DNA of 64,000 nucleotides, taken from Campylobacterales bacterium (lineage in GTDB: Bacteria; Campylobacterota; Campylobacteria; Campylobacterales; Sulfurimonadaceae). The stretch spans positions 1 to 64,000 of the forward strand of contig JAPLGM010000022.1 in assembly GCA_026390165.1 (NCBI GenBank). Direction: 5' to 3'. Every line of letters begins with the position of its first letter. The first letter of the stretch is position 1. The notes beneath the pieces were generated by a model that was not told the DNA's origin, ran no database searches, and saw nothing but the letters and a program-made list of their open reading frames with translations. The translations under genes were made by a program, and so were the position numbers. This document shows positions 57,901 to 64,000 of the stretch, piece by piece.

Positions 57901-58330
57901 GGGAATTAATAGTTTCGGTGTACCAGTGGCTGAGATCCAAATGGATGGTAAAACAGCTAAACTTAAATACGTTGAGGGGATCAAAGGGTTTAAAGCGGAG
58001 CGTTTCGCTGAATATAACCGAGATTCTGAAAACGTATGGTGGGACGGGTTGAGCGGTTCATGGCAAAATGCTGTGGCAGCTCCCCATCCTGACCCCGTAT
58101 CAGGTATGCACTGTTGGCACCATAAAGTTCTTTTAGAACCAATTCAGCCGGGTGATAAAATTGGAGATATTTTTGTCAACTATGACAATAATATGAAAGT
58201 GTATCAAGCGTGGAGAGATAAACTTTCACGTGGTTTGGATTCAAATTCCAAGATTCGCCGTCCTCGTCACATCTTCCGTCCTTGGGTTAAGCTTGACCCT
58301 GCGTCATACGAAGTGAATATTAAAGCTTAA
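54935..58330 (+). CDS. psrA: Large molybdopterin oxidoreductase, PsrA/TtrA-like catalytic subunit
   Basis: 1131 residues, a DMSO-reductase-superfamily enzyme. Tat signal SRRTFLKGAAF (about 6-16); an iron-sulfur motif C100-x2-C103-x3-C107...C137; and C233 in NICSANG as the likely molybdenum ligand. The C-terminal cap includes LACSHHGGRW and GMHCWHHKVLLEP. It is much longer than classical PsrA (about 750) and nearer the size of tetrathionate reductases, with extra sequence around 690-880. Substrate (polysulfide, tetrathionate, thiosulfate, sulfite or another) cannot be decided; the sulfur setting makes a sulfur compound most likely. Forms one operon with the B and C subunits. Confidence 0.8.
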   Translation: MMYLESRRTFLKGAAFTVAGAAIAKGVFTTDAIAESVEKSKFTNTPDTLSFYPPLDQWGSFQELDGTDWKRGGIGRHGVKSEENPDGILVHDFMIIPTACSNCEASCGLTAWVDKKTLTVRKYMGNPLHPGSRGRNCAKGYAVQSQMYDPDRIPFPLKRAPGSKRGEGKWIRTTWDEAMTTIGKKMGDTIRKGDELSKKSVMYHVGRPNENGFVPKVWESLGLDSYNSHTNICSANGRTPTIQFCNDDRTSPDWGNAKLIFLNSSHAADAGHYFAQAAAFIADARKKGAKMVVMDPRLSNSAGVADLWLAPWPGTESVIYLYLASRILNDNLVKKEFVKRWFNWDTLMNDTDYLDFMVEKTFISKVPQGRDFESYLELLKEMYAPYTLEFAEKETHIPAYKLEKLYEMFIWAEDAISTYVWRAGAAGNRGGWMIGKSVFFLTGLRGAIGNVGGTGFYHAHDISVGGKGGSATVGQGKSGKDVPKVKAWNELTWPPEWPLSTYEMSFLLPHLLCDTQWQKKWNDRGLQVPSKLAVYAPRMYNPVWINPDGFRWIEVLKDESKMELTFNLSPVWSETNWYMDYVLPVGLAGERHDQHSEATLPARWTTFRQPVLRVALEKSGWKPKNPNRATLEAHVKAGLGEVWEENEFWFQLCTDYIDPDGSLNIKKMWESKRHPGKAVTIAEWYDAAFGDNLPKLRETVDNDDRYTKEEFPVYAYMRDHGVWLEEDKIYNVQERALKIEDGKVESYEHKFDAGSMSVDSSGIITANDDSGKPKKIGIEIDGKKLQGFTTPTRKLDVYTQWVAKDWKWPEYAMPIYPRNDKEKVEMVHILSHINHFYMKEENSFALNTIFRLPYNIHTRSANSKHLMEISQNHDPIWISTGDAKRLGFKRGDAIRVKIVDTVSGLESGYFVAMAVPTEGVLPGTLACSHHGGRWKLTNHVTIPNGVTDGKVVPGVAPRDLSNKEFLKESPANIGKEGAQTKIDDYSGTTGINSFGVPVAEIQMDGKTAKLKYVEGIKGFKAERFAEYNRDSENVWWDGLSGSWQNAVAAPHPDPVSGMHCWHHKVLLEPIQPGDKIGDIFVNYDNNMKVYQAWRDKLSRGLDSNSKIRRPRHIFRPWVKLDPASYEVNIKA

Positions 58331-58364
58331 AAAGCTTTCACTTTCTTCTCTAAAAAAAATTACT

Positions 58365-58384
58365 AAAGGGCTTTTTAGCCCTTT
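58365..58384 (+). terminator. Hairpin after the psrA-like gene
   Basis: AAAGGGCT and AGCCCTTT form a perfect 8-bp stem with a TTTT loop, preceded by an A-rich run. It should reduce transcription from the structural genes into the maturation module. Confidence 0.65.
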
Positions 58385-58388
58385 TGGT

Positions 58389-58394
58389 TACAAT
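58389..58394 (+). promoter_or_regulatory. -10 box for the molybdoenzyme maturation module
   Basis: TACAAT right after the hairpin, 32 bp before the torD ATG, so the chaperone module probably has its own promoter. Confidence 0.45.
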
Positions 58395-58425
58395 CCTGTA
58401 ATTCCTATTTAAAGGCCTAATCATT

Positions 58426-59046
58426 ATGGATGAGATCATTGCCCGAAGCAATAACTATGCACTACTTTCTCGAATACTCCTCCAAGAGTTGGACGCTGAA
58501 ATTTTAGAGACCCTTAAAAATGACCCGACCATTTTGGAATTTTTTCCCCATTGGAACGATTGGGAACAACGAACGATCCTCTCCAATGAGAAACTTTTGG
58601 AAGAATATTTTAACCCTGATTTTACCAATCTCTCTATTTTGCACTTAGTGCCGTACGAGACGTTTTATACCCGCAGCGATCAGATGATTGAGACAGGTGG
58701 AGCCAATCCTGTAACCGATATTTACAGTGCGTACAATTTCATCGTTGATTATGCAGTTGCTCGTGTTGTATCGTCCGATCATATCGGCATTGAGCTTGAA
58801 TTTATGCACCATTTATGTGAAGCCCAAAAAAAAGCATTGGAAGTGAAGGATGAGGAAGTCGCACAGGAACTTCAAAGAGTTCAACACCAATTCTTAAATA
58901 ATCACTTGCTAAAATGGGCTCCAATGTATCTGATTAATATGAAATACGAAGCACGTACGCCAATCTATTATGATGCAGCAGAGATGGCACTGGAATTTAT
59001 CTTGTCGGATAACGAAATGTTAAGCACGGTTGTTGCGTCGTCGTAA
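58426..59046 (+). CDS. TorD/DmsD-family molybdoenzyme chaperone
   Basis: 206 residues, all-helical. The signature segments EFMHHLCEAQKKALE and FLNNHLLKWAPMYLINM are typical of TorD/NarJ-like proteins, which bind the Tat signal and apo-enzyme until the cofactor is loaded. Its place after the molybdoenzyme points to PsrA as client. The stop overlaps the next ATG (TAATG). Confidence 0.85.
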   Translation: MDEIIARSNNYALLSRILLQELDAEILETLKNDPTILEFFPHWNDWEQRTILSNEKLLEEYFNPDFTNLSILHLVPYETFYTRSDQMIETGGANPVTDIYSAYNFIVDYAVARVVSSDHIGIELEFMHHLCEAQKKALEVKDEEVAQELQRVQHQFLNNHLLKWAPMYLINMKYEARTPIYYDAAEMALEFILSDNEMLSTVVASS

Positions 59047-60143
59047 TGGGACTTTTAAATTTCTCCCCTGCACGTTGCGTTCGCGCTTTGAGTGTCAATT
59101 CTATTTGCACGGCGTGTGTCGATGTGTGTCCTACTAGTGCGATAGTACTCTCAGGAAGGCTTCCCTCTATCAATCAAGTTCAATGCGTTGGATGTGGGGG
59201 ATGTGTGGCGGTGTGTCCGAGTGAGGCATTGGTACTTGATGATTTCAATTCTACCAATTTTTTCTTCTCTTTTATGTCCGAGGAGGAAAACCTTATTTCG
59301 TGTCAGAAAAATGTCCCCTGCTTGGCAGCACTTAGTAGTGAGCATTTAATTGCTTTGTCGGGGATGAAAAAAGGTCTCGTGCTTGACATCGGTCATTGTG
59401 CATCGTGCGACATTGGTGAGTCTATTTTACGAGAGGTTAAAGAGCGGGTTGAGAATGTTAATTATCTCCTCGAAGCGATTGGCTTGGATTCTCAGGTTGA
59501 TTTGGTCGATGTGAGTTTTAAAGTTGAGGGGACGATAGAGGACGAAAAAGAGCGACGGGATTTTTTCAAAACGTTTCATCTGAAAAAAATTGGAGCGTAT
59601 AAAACCAATTTTGAGCGCGAAATACAACTAAGTACCGATGAGTTTGTTTCACAGACACTAGACAGTAGTCATACGCAAGCGTTGCGAACGAAAAAAATTA
59701 CGGATCGTCGGAAACTCTTTTTTACGGCATTGAAACGTTTCGAAAAGCCCGATATTTTTCATGTGGTAGAGGCGAATAAGATAGCGTTTACCTCTCAAAA
59801 GCTCCTCGACGAATCGAAATGTACGGCGTGTGAAATGTGTTATCGTGTTTGTCCTACGGGAGCGCTTACCTCCGATATGCGCAACTCAAAAATTGATTTT
59901 GATCCATTTTTATGCGTCAAATGTCATCTGTGTCATGATGTGTGTGAGAGTGATGCAATCACCCTTTCCTCTTCGTACAATCTTAAAGAGTGGTATGAGC
60001 CGAAGGTTCAGAATTTGGCAACGTTTGCCGTCCGTCCTTGTGATGAGTGTGGTGGATTATTCAGTTCGGTAGCGGGTGAGCGTATTTGTCGTCGCTGCCG
60101 CCTTGAAGAAGAAGAAGCATTGGAATTATGGGGGCTACAATGA
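59046..60143 (+). CDS. Polyferredoxin-like 4Fe-4S protein of the maturation module
   Basis: 365 residues without a signal peptide. Two pairs of ferredoxin motifs, one N-terminal (CTACVDVCP, CVGCGGCVAVCP) and one C-terminal (CTACEMCYRVCP, CVKCHLCHDVC), enclose a middle part with extra Cys; the tail CDECGG...CRRC looks like a zinc ribbon. Proteins like this often sit beside TorD in formate-dehydrogenase or other molybdoenzyme clusters of this phylum, so a role in cofactor or iron-sulfur maturation is inferred. Confidence 0.75.
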   Translation: MGLLNFSPARCVRALSVNSICTACVDVCPTSAIVLSGRLPSINQVQCVGCGGCVAVCPSEALVLDDFNSTNFFFSFMSEEENLISCQKNVPCLAALSSEHLIALSGMKKGLVLDIGHCASCDIGESILREVKERVENVNYLLEAIGLDSQVDLVDVSFKVEGTIEDEKERRDFFKTFHLKKIGAYKTNFEREIQLSTDEFVSQTLDSSHTQALRTKKITDRRKLFFTALKRFEKPDIFHVVEANKIAFTSQKLLDESKCTACEMCYRVCPTGALTSDMRNSKIDFDPFLCVKCHLCHDVCESDAITLSSSYNLKEWYEPKVQNLATFAVRPCDECGGLFSSVAGERICRRCRLEEEEALELWGLQ

Positions 60144-60586
60144 TGAATAATGATAACAGTATTACAGTTGAGACGAAACTATTTGGTTTTATTGCTGAAG
60201 AAGCACACAGTAGCCGTTTTTCTGTCAGTGTCAATAAATTGTTCAAGACAAACGGTATCAATGCGATGGTTATTCCTATGAATATCCGTCCTGATGATTT
60301 GGGGTTCACAATTTCGCAAATGCGCAGCTCCAAGCTTAATGGGGCGGTTATTTCAACCGAATATCAAGAAGAAGTTTTTGATCTGCTGGATCGTCGTTCG
60401 AGTGAGGTAGAAGCCTCTGGTATTTGTGACTTTATTCGTATTGAAAACGGAATGCTTTTGGGTGAGCTGATAATGCCTGTTGCCTTAGAAAAATTTGCGG
60501 AAGTCTACAATGAGGATATTGCATTGCAATCACTGTGCCACTATTTTTATGAATTAACTACGGGAGAAAATAATGAAAAAAGATGA
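60140..60586 (+). CDS. Orphan shikimate-dehydrogenase N-terminal-like domain protein
   Basis: 148 residues from the ATG at 60140 (ATGA overlap with the upstream stop); a frame to 60128 is also open. The pattern KLFGFIAEEAHSSRFSVSVN, then NAMVIPMNIRPDDL and LNGAVISTEYQEEV, follows the substrate-binding domain of AroE almost position for position. The catalytic Lys and the following Asn/Asp of AroE are missing and there is no NADP domain, so it is not a dehydrogenase. Role in the molybdoenzyme module unknown. Confidence 0.6.
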   Translation: MMNNDNSITVETKLFGFIAEEAHSSRFSVSVNKLFKTNGINAMVIPMNIRPDDLGFTISQMRSSKLNGAVISTEYQEEVFDLLDRRSSEVEASGICDFIRIENGMLLGELIMPVALEKFAEVYNEDIALQSLCHYFYELTTGENNEKR

Positions 60587-61061
60587 TTTTAGCGATCTTA
60601 AAGCCGAATTTGATGCGTTTGTTCAAGCTAAATGTGAGGATGGTTCGTGTGAAACGACAACGGAAAATGAGCCTGAGGAACCTGTCCCAGGATTTGTGGA
60701 TGAACTCTCAGATAAACTGTTAGCACCCTACCATTGTGGTGCCTATTTATCCCGTTTGGATATTAAGCGTGTTGCTGAGGCAATTGACGAGTCGATCCCC
60801 ATCAAAGAACGCAAAAAGATGATCAAAGCGCTGTTCCGACATACGACAACAAAAGAGTATTTACGTAGTGCCTTTGATGAGTTTAACCGCCATTTCGGAG
60901 GAAGAATTTTGATTTACACGGAACTCTCCGAAGCATTTCCTGCCTCAAAACCAATTTTTGATGAAAATATTGCGAAAATACGAAAAACGCAAAAAATACT
61001 AGATCAAATAGTGAATGATTTCGAGGAGATAGAGCCGACGGATGAGCCGATGATGATTTAA
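60573..61061 (+). CDS. Unknown acidic protein, last gene of the maturation module
   Basis: 162 residues, soluble, acidic at both ends. A Cys pair near the N-terminus (KCEDGSC) and a helical middle (LDIKRVAEAIDESIPIKERK) are visible; I recognise no family. It overlaps the preceding gene by 14 bp and so is translationally coupled to it. Conserved position suggests an accessory role for the molybdoenzyme. Confidence 0.6.
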   Translation: MKKDDFSDLKAEFDAFVQAKCEDGSCETTTENEPEEPVPGFVDELSDKLLAPYHCGAYLSRLDIKRVAEAIDESIPIKERKKMIKALFRHTTTKEYLRSAFDEFNRHFGGRILIYTELSEAFPASKPIFDENIAKIRKTQKILDQIVNDFEEIEPTDEPMMI

Positions 61062-61069
61062 ATAATACT

Positions 61070-61115
61070 GTTCGCTCTGAGCCCAAGGAAACATTTCGAC
61101 AAGCTCAGGACGAAC
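61070..61115. repeat. Dispersed palindromic repeat (TTCGACAAGCTCAG type)
   Basis: Imperfect arms GTTCGCTCTGAGC (61070-61082) and GCTCAGGACGAAC (61103-61115) match at 11 of 13 positions when paired. The TTTCGACAAGCTCAG...CGAAC core is a sequence known to recur between genes in many unrelated bacteria. It lies between convergent genes and may act as a terminator or mRNA 3' stabiliser. Confidence 0.6.
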
Positions 61116-61120
61116 GGAGG

Positions 61121-61633
61121 TTACATCATTCCAGAGAGTTTCAAAAATCCTTGCCATACAATTGCCGTCGTAATCCCTGCCGCAAAGCCTGCGAGTATAT
61201 CATCCCCCATAACGCCCCATCCCCCTTTGGCTTCACGGTCTATTCGTCCGATAAGCGATGGCTTCTTGATATCATAAATACGAAAAAATATAAAGCTTAA
61301 CGCGATTTGAATGGCGATACCATTATTCCACTCTCCTAAATCACTCATCCCAAACATTATCCCCGGAGCAATAGCAAGCGCTATCCACATCCCGACAAGC
61401 TCATCGATGACAATACTCCCATTATCATGCGTTCCTGTCTCAATCTCGTATCTGTCAATGTGTTTGATGGCAAATAGGGTGATAAGGATGGAGAGCATAA
61501 ACAATGTTTGGGAGCCAAAAAACATCAAAAGGGCAACACCGAAGGGGAGGGAAACAAGCGTTCCGACCGTTCCAGGTGCTTTGGAGGCTAAACCGCTATA
61601 GCCTACGGTGAGAAAGAGCCATCGAAAGTTCAT
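61121..61633 (-). CDS. pgpA: Phosphatidylglycerophosphatase A
   Basis: 170 residues with several membrane helices. It removes phosphate from phosphatidylglycerol phosphate in membrane lipid synthesis. Family segments: SKAPGTVGTLVSLPFG, HDNGSIVIDELVGMWIAL with the acidic metal site, FFRIYDIKKPSLIGRID and GGWGVMGDDILAG. Next to the ATP-sulfurylase-like gene, as in C. jejuni (Cj1609-Cj1610). Confidence 0.92.
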   Translation of the reverse strand: MNFRWLFLTVGYSGLASKAPGTVGTLVSLPFGVALLMFFGSQTLFMLSILITLFAIKHIDRYEIETGTHDNGSIVIDELVGMWIALAIAPGIMFGMSDLGEWNNGIAIQIALSFIFFRIYDIKKPSLIGRIDREAKGGWGVMGDDILAGFAAGITTAIVWQGFLKLSGMM

Positions 61634-61642
61634 AATTGTCCT

Positions 61643-62833
61643 TTAAGTGAGAGAGGTTGTTTGGTATAAATTCATCAGTTCGGTATAAAAATCTTTTTCG
61701 CTGCGCTCTTCGAGGAGCCCGTTGATAGGCATAATATCGTAATAAAGTTTGGCAAGATTACGAAACCTGTTGGGATAGAGTGATGCTACGATGAGAGAAG
61801 AGATCTCTTTGCGCACTAGCACCGCTGGTGGAAGCAATCCTTGTTGCATCAGCTCTAAAATCGATTCGGCATGGTAACTGATATGGTGATGATGACCATG
61901 AGGGCAGGTTTGAACACTGACAAGGGTTTTGCAAAGATTACAATAAACGTATTCACTGGCGATACTGAGCTCTATATCTATCCCGATGAGATGATCTAGT
62001 GCCGATTGATTGGCATTATGGTCATAATACATCCCAATTCCTGCATGATTTTGTCCAATAACGAGGCGGTTACAGCCATAATTTTTGGCAACAATCGCAT
62101 CGAGTATCACCTCATTACTTCCCGCAAAGATATAGATATTTTCGAGAGGGACAATGACAACACGACTGTGTGGAAGGTAATTTTTAACAAAAAAGTCGAG
62201 TGCTTCGTACCGAAGTTCATAGCTTAAATTGGCATTATTATTGGGTTTGAGTAAAAAGATAACCACTAAATCTGTCTGCTCTAAGCTTTGGCGTATGAGT
62301 CGCTCATGGGCACGGTGAAGTGGATTGGCTGCCATAAAGATAGCTGTAGTATGTTTCGCTTCAATTTGCTCTTGTGCTTTTTTAATCGCATGACAGGTTG
62401 AATCAATAGAGTGGGTATCGATGGTGTATTTACCACAGATGGCATATTTTCCAAGCCGTTTGAGGGTGGCGCTGACTCCAGGATGGGAAAAGTCTTCGGT
62501 GCCATAAATTTGCCGAAGACGCTCATGTGGATCAATAGGAAACACTTCATCAATAGATATTTCACCCACAACATCGTGGTCGCAAATCAAATTAAGAAGA
62601 TCCCCTTTTTTGGCACTTAACAAGACTGTTTCATTGGTTTTTCCACTTGGTGAGAGGATAAAAGGAAAGGGGAATGAGGAGCCGTTAAAGAGTCCGCTTT
62701 CGAGCACTTCCTCACTCTCTTTTTTATTCATCAGTTCATGAACAGGAGAGAGAATCCCTGACTTTAATAATGCAAGAGCTGCATACGCTTCTTGATCGAT
62801 ATAGAGTGCTCTATTTTTTCTTGGTGATGCCAT
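61643..62833 (-). CDS. ATP-sulfurylase-like protein with altered active site
   Basis: 396 residues with the layout of ATP sulfurylase: a PUA-like N-terminal domain (about 1-160), a nucleotidyltransferase domain (about 175-330), and a C-terminal part with zinc-type Cys (YCNLC, TCPHGHHHH). The HxxH nucleotide site is kept (NPLHRAHE). However, the usual QTRNP is MAANP, the GRDHAG loop is GQNHAG, and ISGTKxR is ISYHAES, so residues that hold sulfate and ATP phosphates are gone. It may not make APS. It matches Cj1609 in context (pgpA, regulator, ispDF). A gene name sat is therefore not given. Confidence 0.75.
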   Translation of the reverse strand: MASPRKNRALYIDQEAYAALALLKSGILSPVHELMNKKESEEVLESGLFNGSSFPFPFILSPSGKTNETVLLSAKKGDLLNLICDHDVVGEISIDEVFPIDPHERLRQIYGTEDFSHPGVSATLKRLGKYAICGKYTIDTHSIDSTCHAIKKAQEQIEAKHTTAIFMAANPLHRAHERLIRQSLEQTDLVVIFLLKPNNNANLSYELRYEALDFFVKNYLPHSRVVIVPLENIYIFAGSNEVILDAIVAKNYGCNRLVIGQNHAGIGMYYDHNANQSALDHLIGIDIELSIASEYVYCNLCKTLVSVQTCPHGHHHHISYHAESILELMQQGLLPPAVLVRKEISSLIVASLYPNRFRNLAKLYYDIMPINGLLEERSEKDFYTELMNLYQTTSLT

Positions 62834-63698
62834 ACTTTTTTCTCTTTTCCCATAAACTTTTTCGTGAAATTCCTAACTTTTTGGAAAGTTCTGTGTCAGG
62901 AAAACGGTTTTGAAAGTTGGTCATAATGTATTTAACGTACTCTTCAATAGGGAGAATTTCTCCTTGATCAAAGAGATGCTTTTCATTTTCAACTTCTATA
63001 ATACGACAGGGGAGACTCTCTGTGTACTCGGTGCTAGAGATAATGCAAGGGTGTTTATCGATCAGCTCAAAAAACATTTTATGGTCACTTTTTTTCAAAT
63101 TCTGAAAATCAGTAATGTACAAAACGTTATTATTGGAGAGAGTAGAGAGTTCTTGCATCGCTTTGGATGAGGCAAGAGAGATAAATTGAAGGGGTCGTTT
63201 ATGATGCTGGGCATACCGAAATGCAAACGCATCCGCATATTTTTGGTAGCCACTGCAAATCATCAAGGGAAGTTCAATTTTTTCAAAATCTTCATCAATT
63301 TTTATACCACTAAACGTATGTGCCAAGTATCGTTCATACGTTTGGTTTTGACGACGAATCCGTGCATGATTTTGAAAATGTTGAATTTTCCGAACAAGTT
63401 CTTCAATCATAAAAGGTTTAAGAATATAATCTTTTGCCCCTGCTGCGAGTGGTTTAGAAACAGTATCGTTGCTCACATACGAAACCATTAAAATCACGAC
63501 AGCATTTTTGTAGGCCTCGATGACGGGATAAATATCCTGTCCATTAATATTCGTCGAGAGAAGAACTACATCATAATCTATCCCCTTTAACCCTTCTTTC
63601 GTGGAGCTGCTAATGTCGCAATGGTGACTTAAGTCACTTAGTTTAGCGGCAATGCTTTGTGCGAGATAGATCTCGTTTTCGATAATTAATACGTTCAT
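62811..63698 (-). CDS. Atypical orphan response regulator, HP1021/Cj1608 (CemR) family
   Basis: 295 residues: receiver-like domain (1-115), a middle region like a shrunken NtrC AAA domain (about 125-250), and a C-terminal Fis-type helix-turn-helix (KLGISRKSLWEKRKKYG). In the receiver the phosphorylation Asp is replaced by Ser48 (VVLLSTNI), as in H. pylori HP1021, so it is not controlled by phosphorylation. HP1021 and Cj1608 regulate redox and energy genes and bind oriC. Gene order ispDF-regulator-Sat-like-pgpA equals C. jejuni Cj1607-Cj1610. It overlaps both neighbours. Confidence 0.88.
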   Translation of the reverse strand: MNVLIIENEIYLAQSIAAKLSDLSHHCDISSSTKEGLKGIDYDVVLLSTNINGQDIYPVIEAYKNAVVILMVSYVSNDTVSKPLAAGAKDYILKPFMIEELVRKIQHFQNHARIRRQNQTYERYLAHTFSGIKIDEDFEKIELPLMICSGYQKYADAFAFRYAQHHKRPLQFISLASSKAMQELSTLSNNNVLYITDFQNLKKSDHKMFFELIDKHPCIISSTEYTESLPCRIIEVENEKHLFDQGEILPIEEYVKYIMTNFQNRFPDTELSKKLGISRKSLWEKRKKYGITKKK

Positions 63699-64000
63699 CT
63701 ATGTTTCCAATCAAAATAGTGTACAGAAGCGGTTGCGATAACACCGACTCCCTCTTTTCGCCCGATAAATCCGAGGTGCTCAGTTGTGGTCGCTTTGATG
63801 TTTACCCGTGCAGGGCTTAGATCCATAATCTGTGCCAGAATTCGGCGCATTCCCTCTTTGTAGGGGGAAATCTTTGGGACTTGGGCAATGATAGTAATAT
63901 CGGCGTGAGAAATAATAAAGCCAAACTGATGAAGCTTTTCTACACATTTGGTTAAGAGAATCTTAGAATCGATATTTTTGTAGATCACGTCATTATCCGG
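63695..64000 (-). CDS. ispDF: IspDF bifunctional enzyme, C-terminal part (partial)
   Basis: The last 101 codons, continuing beyond the right edge of the window. The residues are the C-terminal part of 2-C-methyl-D-erythritol 2,4-cyclodiphosphate synthase (IspF): PDND, then DADITIIAQVPKISPY-like HADITIIAQVPKISPYKE, NIKATTTEHLGFIGRKEGV and the A-T-A-S-V end. In this phylum IspF is normally fused to IspD, and the gene order supports ispDF; the IspD half cannot be seen. The stop overlaps the regulator ATG by 4 bp. Confidence 0.85.
   Translation of the reverse strand, partial: PDNDVIYKNIDSKILLTKCVEKLHQFGFIISHADITIIAQVPKISPYKEGMRRILAQIMDLSPARVNIKATTTEHLGFIGRKEGVGVIATASVHYFDWKHR

Overview
The window comes from the chromosome of a sulfur-metabolising member of the Campylobacterota, most likely Sulfuricurvum, Sulfurimonas or a close relative. 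The evidence is a HobA replication factor (a family known from this phylum) in the order lysC-hobA-holB-folP, an HP1021/Cj1608-type orphan regulator next to ispDF and pgpA, a PEB4-type chaperone beside fba, a Campylobacterota-type MotB with a Cys-rich N-terminus, and sulfur-redox genes (sorAB and a Psr-like molybdoenzyme). I see no rRNA or tRNA gene.

Layout. 1-3400: a small, lower-GC accessory patch. It starts with GC-rich 23-bp tandem repeats that look like the end of an insertion element, followed by a 5'-truncated NlpC/P60-like hydrolase, a lipoprotein, an orphan S8-protease prodomain and a broken lipoprotein. 3500-31600: housekeeping genes (ilvC, pcm, hsp20, ppk2 with a SulP transporter, dprA, sorAB, queA-tatCB-hemW, a diguanylate cyclase, rppH-lysC-hobA-holB-folP, an antiporter, motAB, msrB, hup, pyk, cmoA). 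31700-42713: a complete type I-B CRISPR-Cas locus, cas6-cas8b-cas7-cas5-cas3-[RelE/ParE toxin-antitoxin]-cas4-cas1-cas2, a leader, and an array of 29 identical 30-nt repeats with 28 spacers. 42742-53145: nth, two tandem soluble hybrid histidine kinases, a PEB4-like PPIase, fba, an M23 peptidase, a cupin, aroK, a thioredoxin and hisD. 53387-61061: a psrBCA-like respiratory molybdoenzyme operon with its own maturation module (TorD chaperone, polyferredoxin, an AroE-N-like orphan domain and an unknown protein). 61121-64000: pgpA, a degenerate ATP-sulfurylase-like protein, the HP1021/CemR-type regulator and the 3' end of ispDF.

The most striking observation is that CRISPR spacer 24 (42384-42416) is a self-directed spacer. 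Its reverse complement matches 43459-43491 at 30 of 33 bases. That stretch is almost exactly the predicted 5' untranslated leader of the hybrid histidine kinase gene starting at 43493, including its Shine-Dalgarno sequence, and lies about 1 kb from the array. The seed (spacer positions 1-8) is perfect and the three mismatches are consecutive (positions 9-11). The flank on the PAM side resembles the crRNA 5' handle (6 of 8). This could be a regulatory crRNA, a tolerated autoimmune spacer with an escape mutation, or a relic. Together with the toxin-antitoxin pair inside the cas operon, under its own promoter and palindromic operator, it makes this CRISPR locus the part of the window most worth testing.
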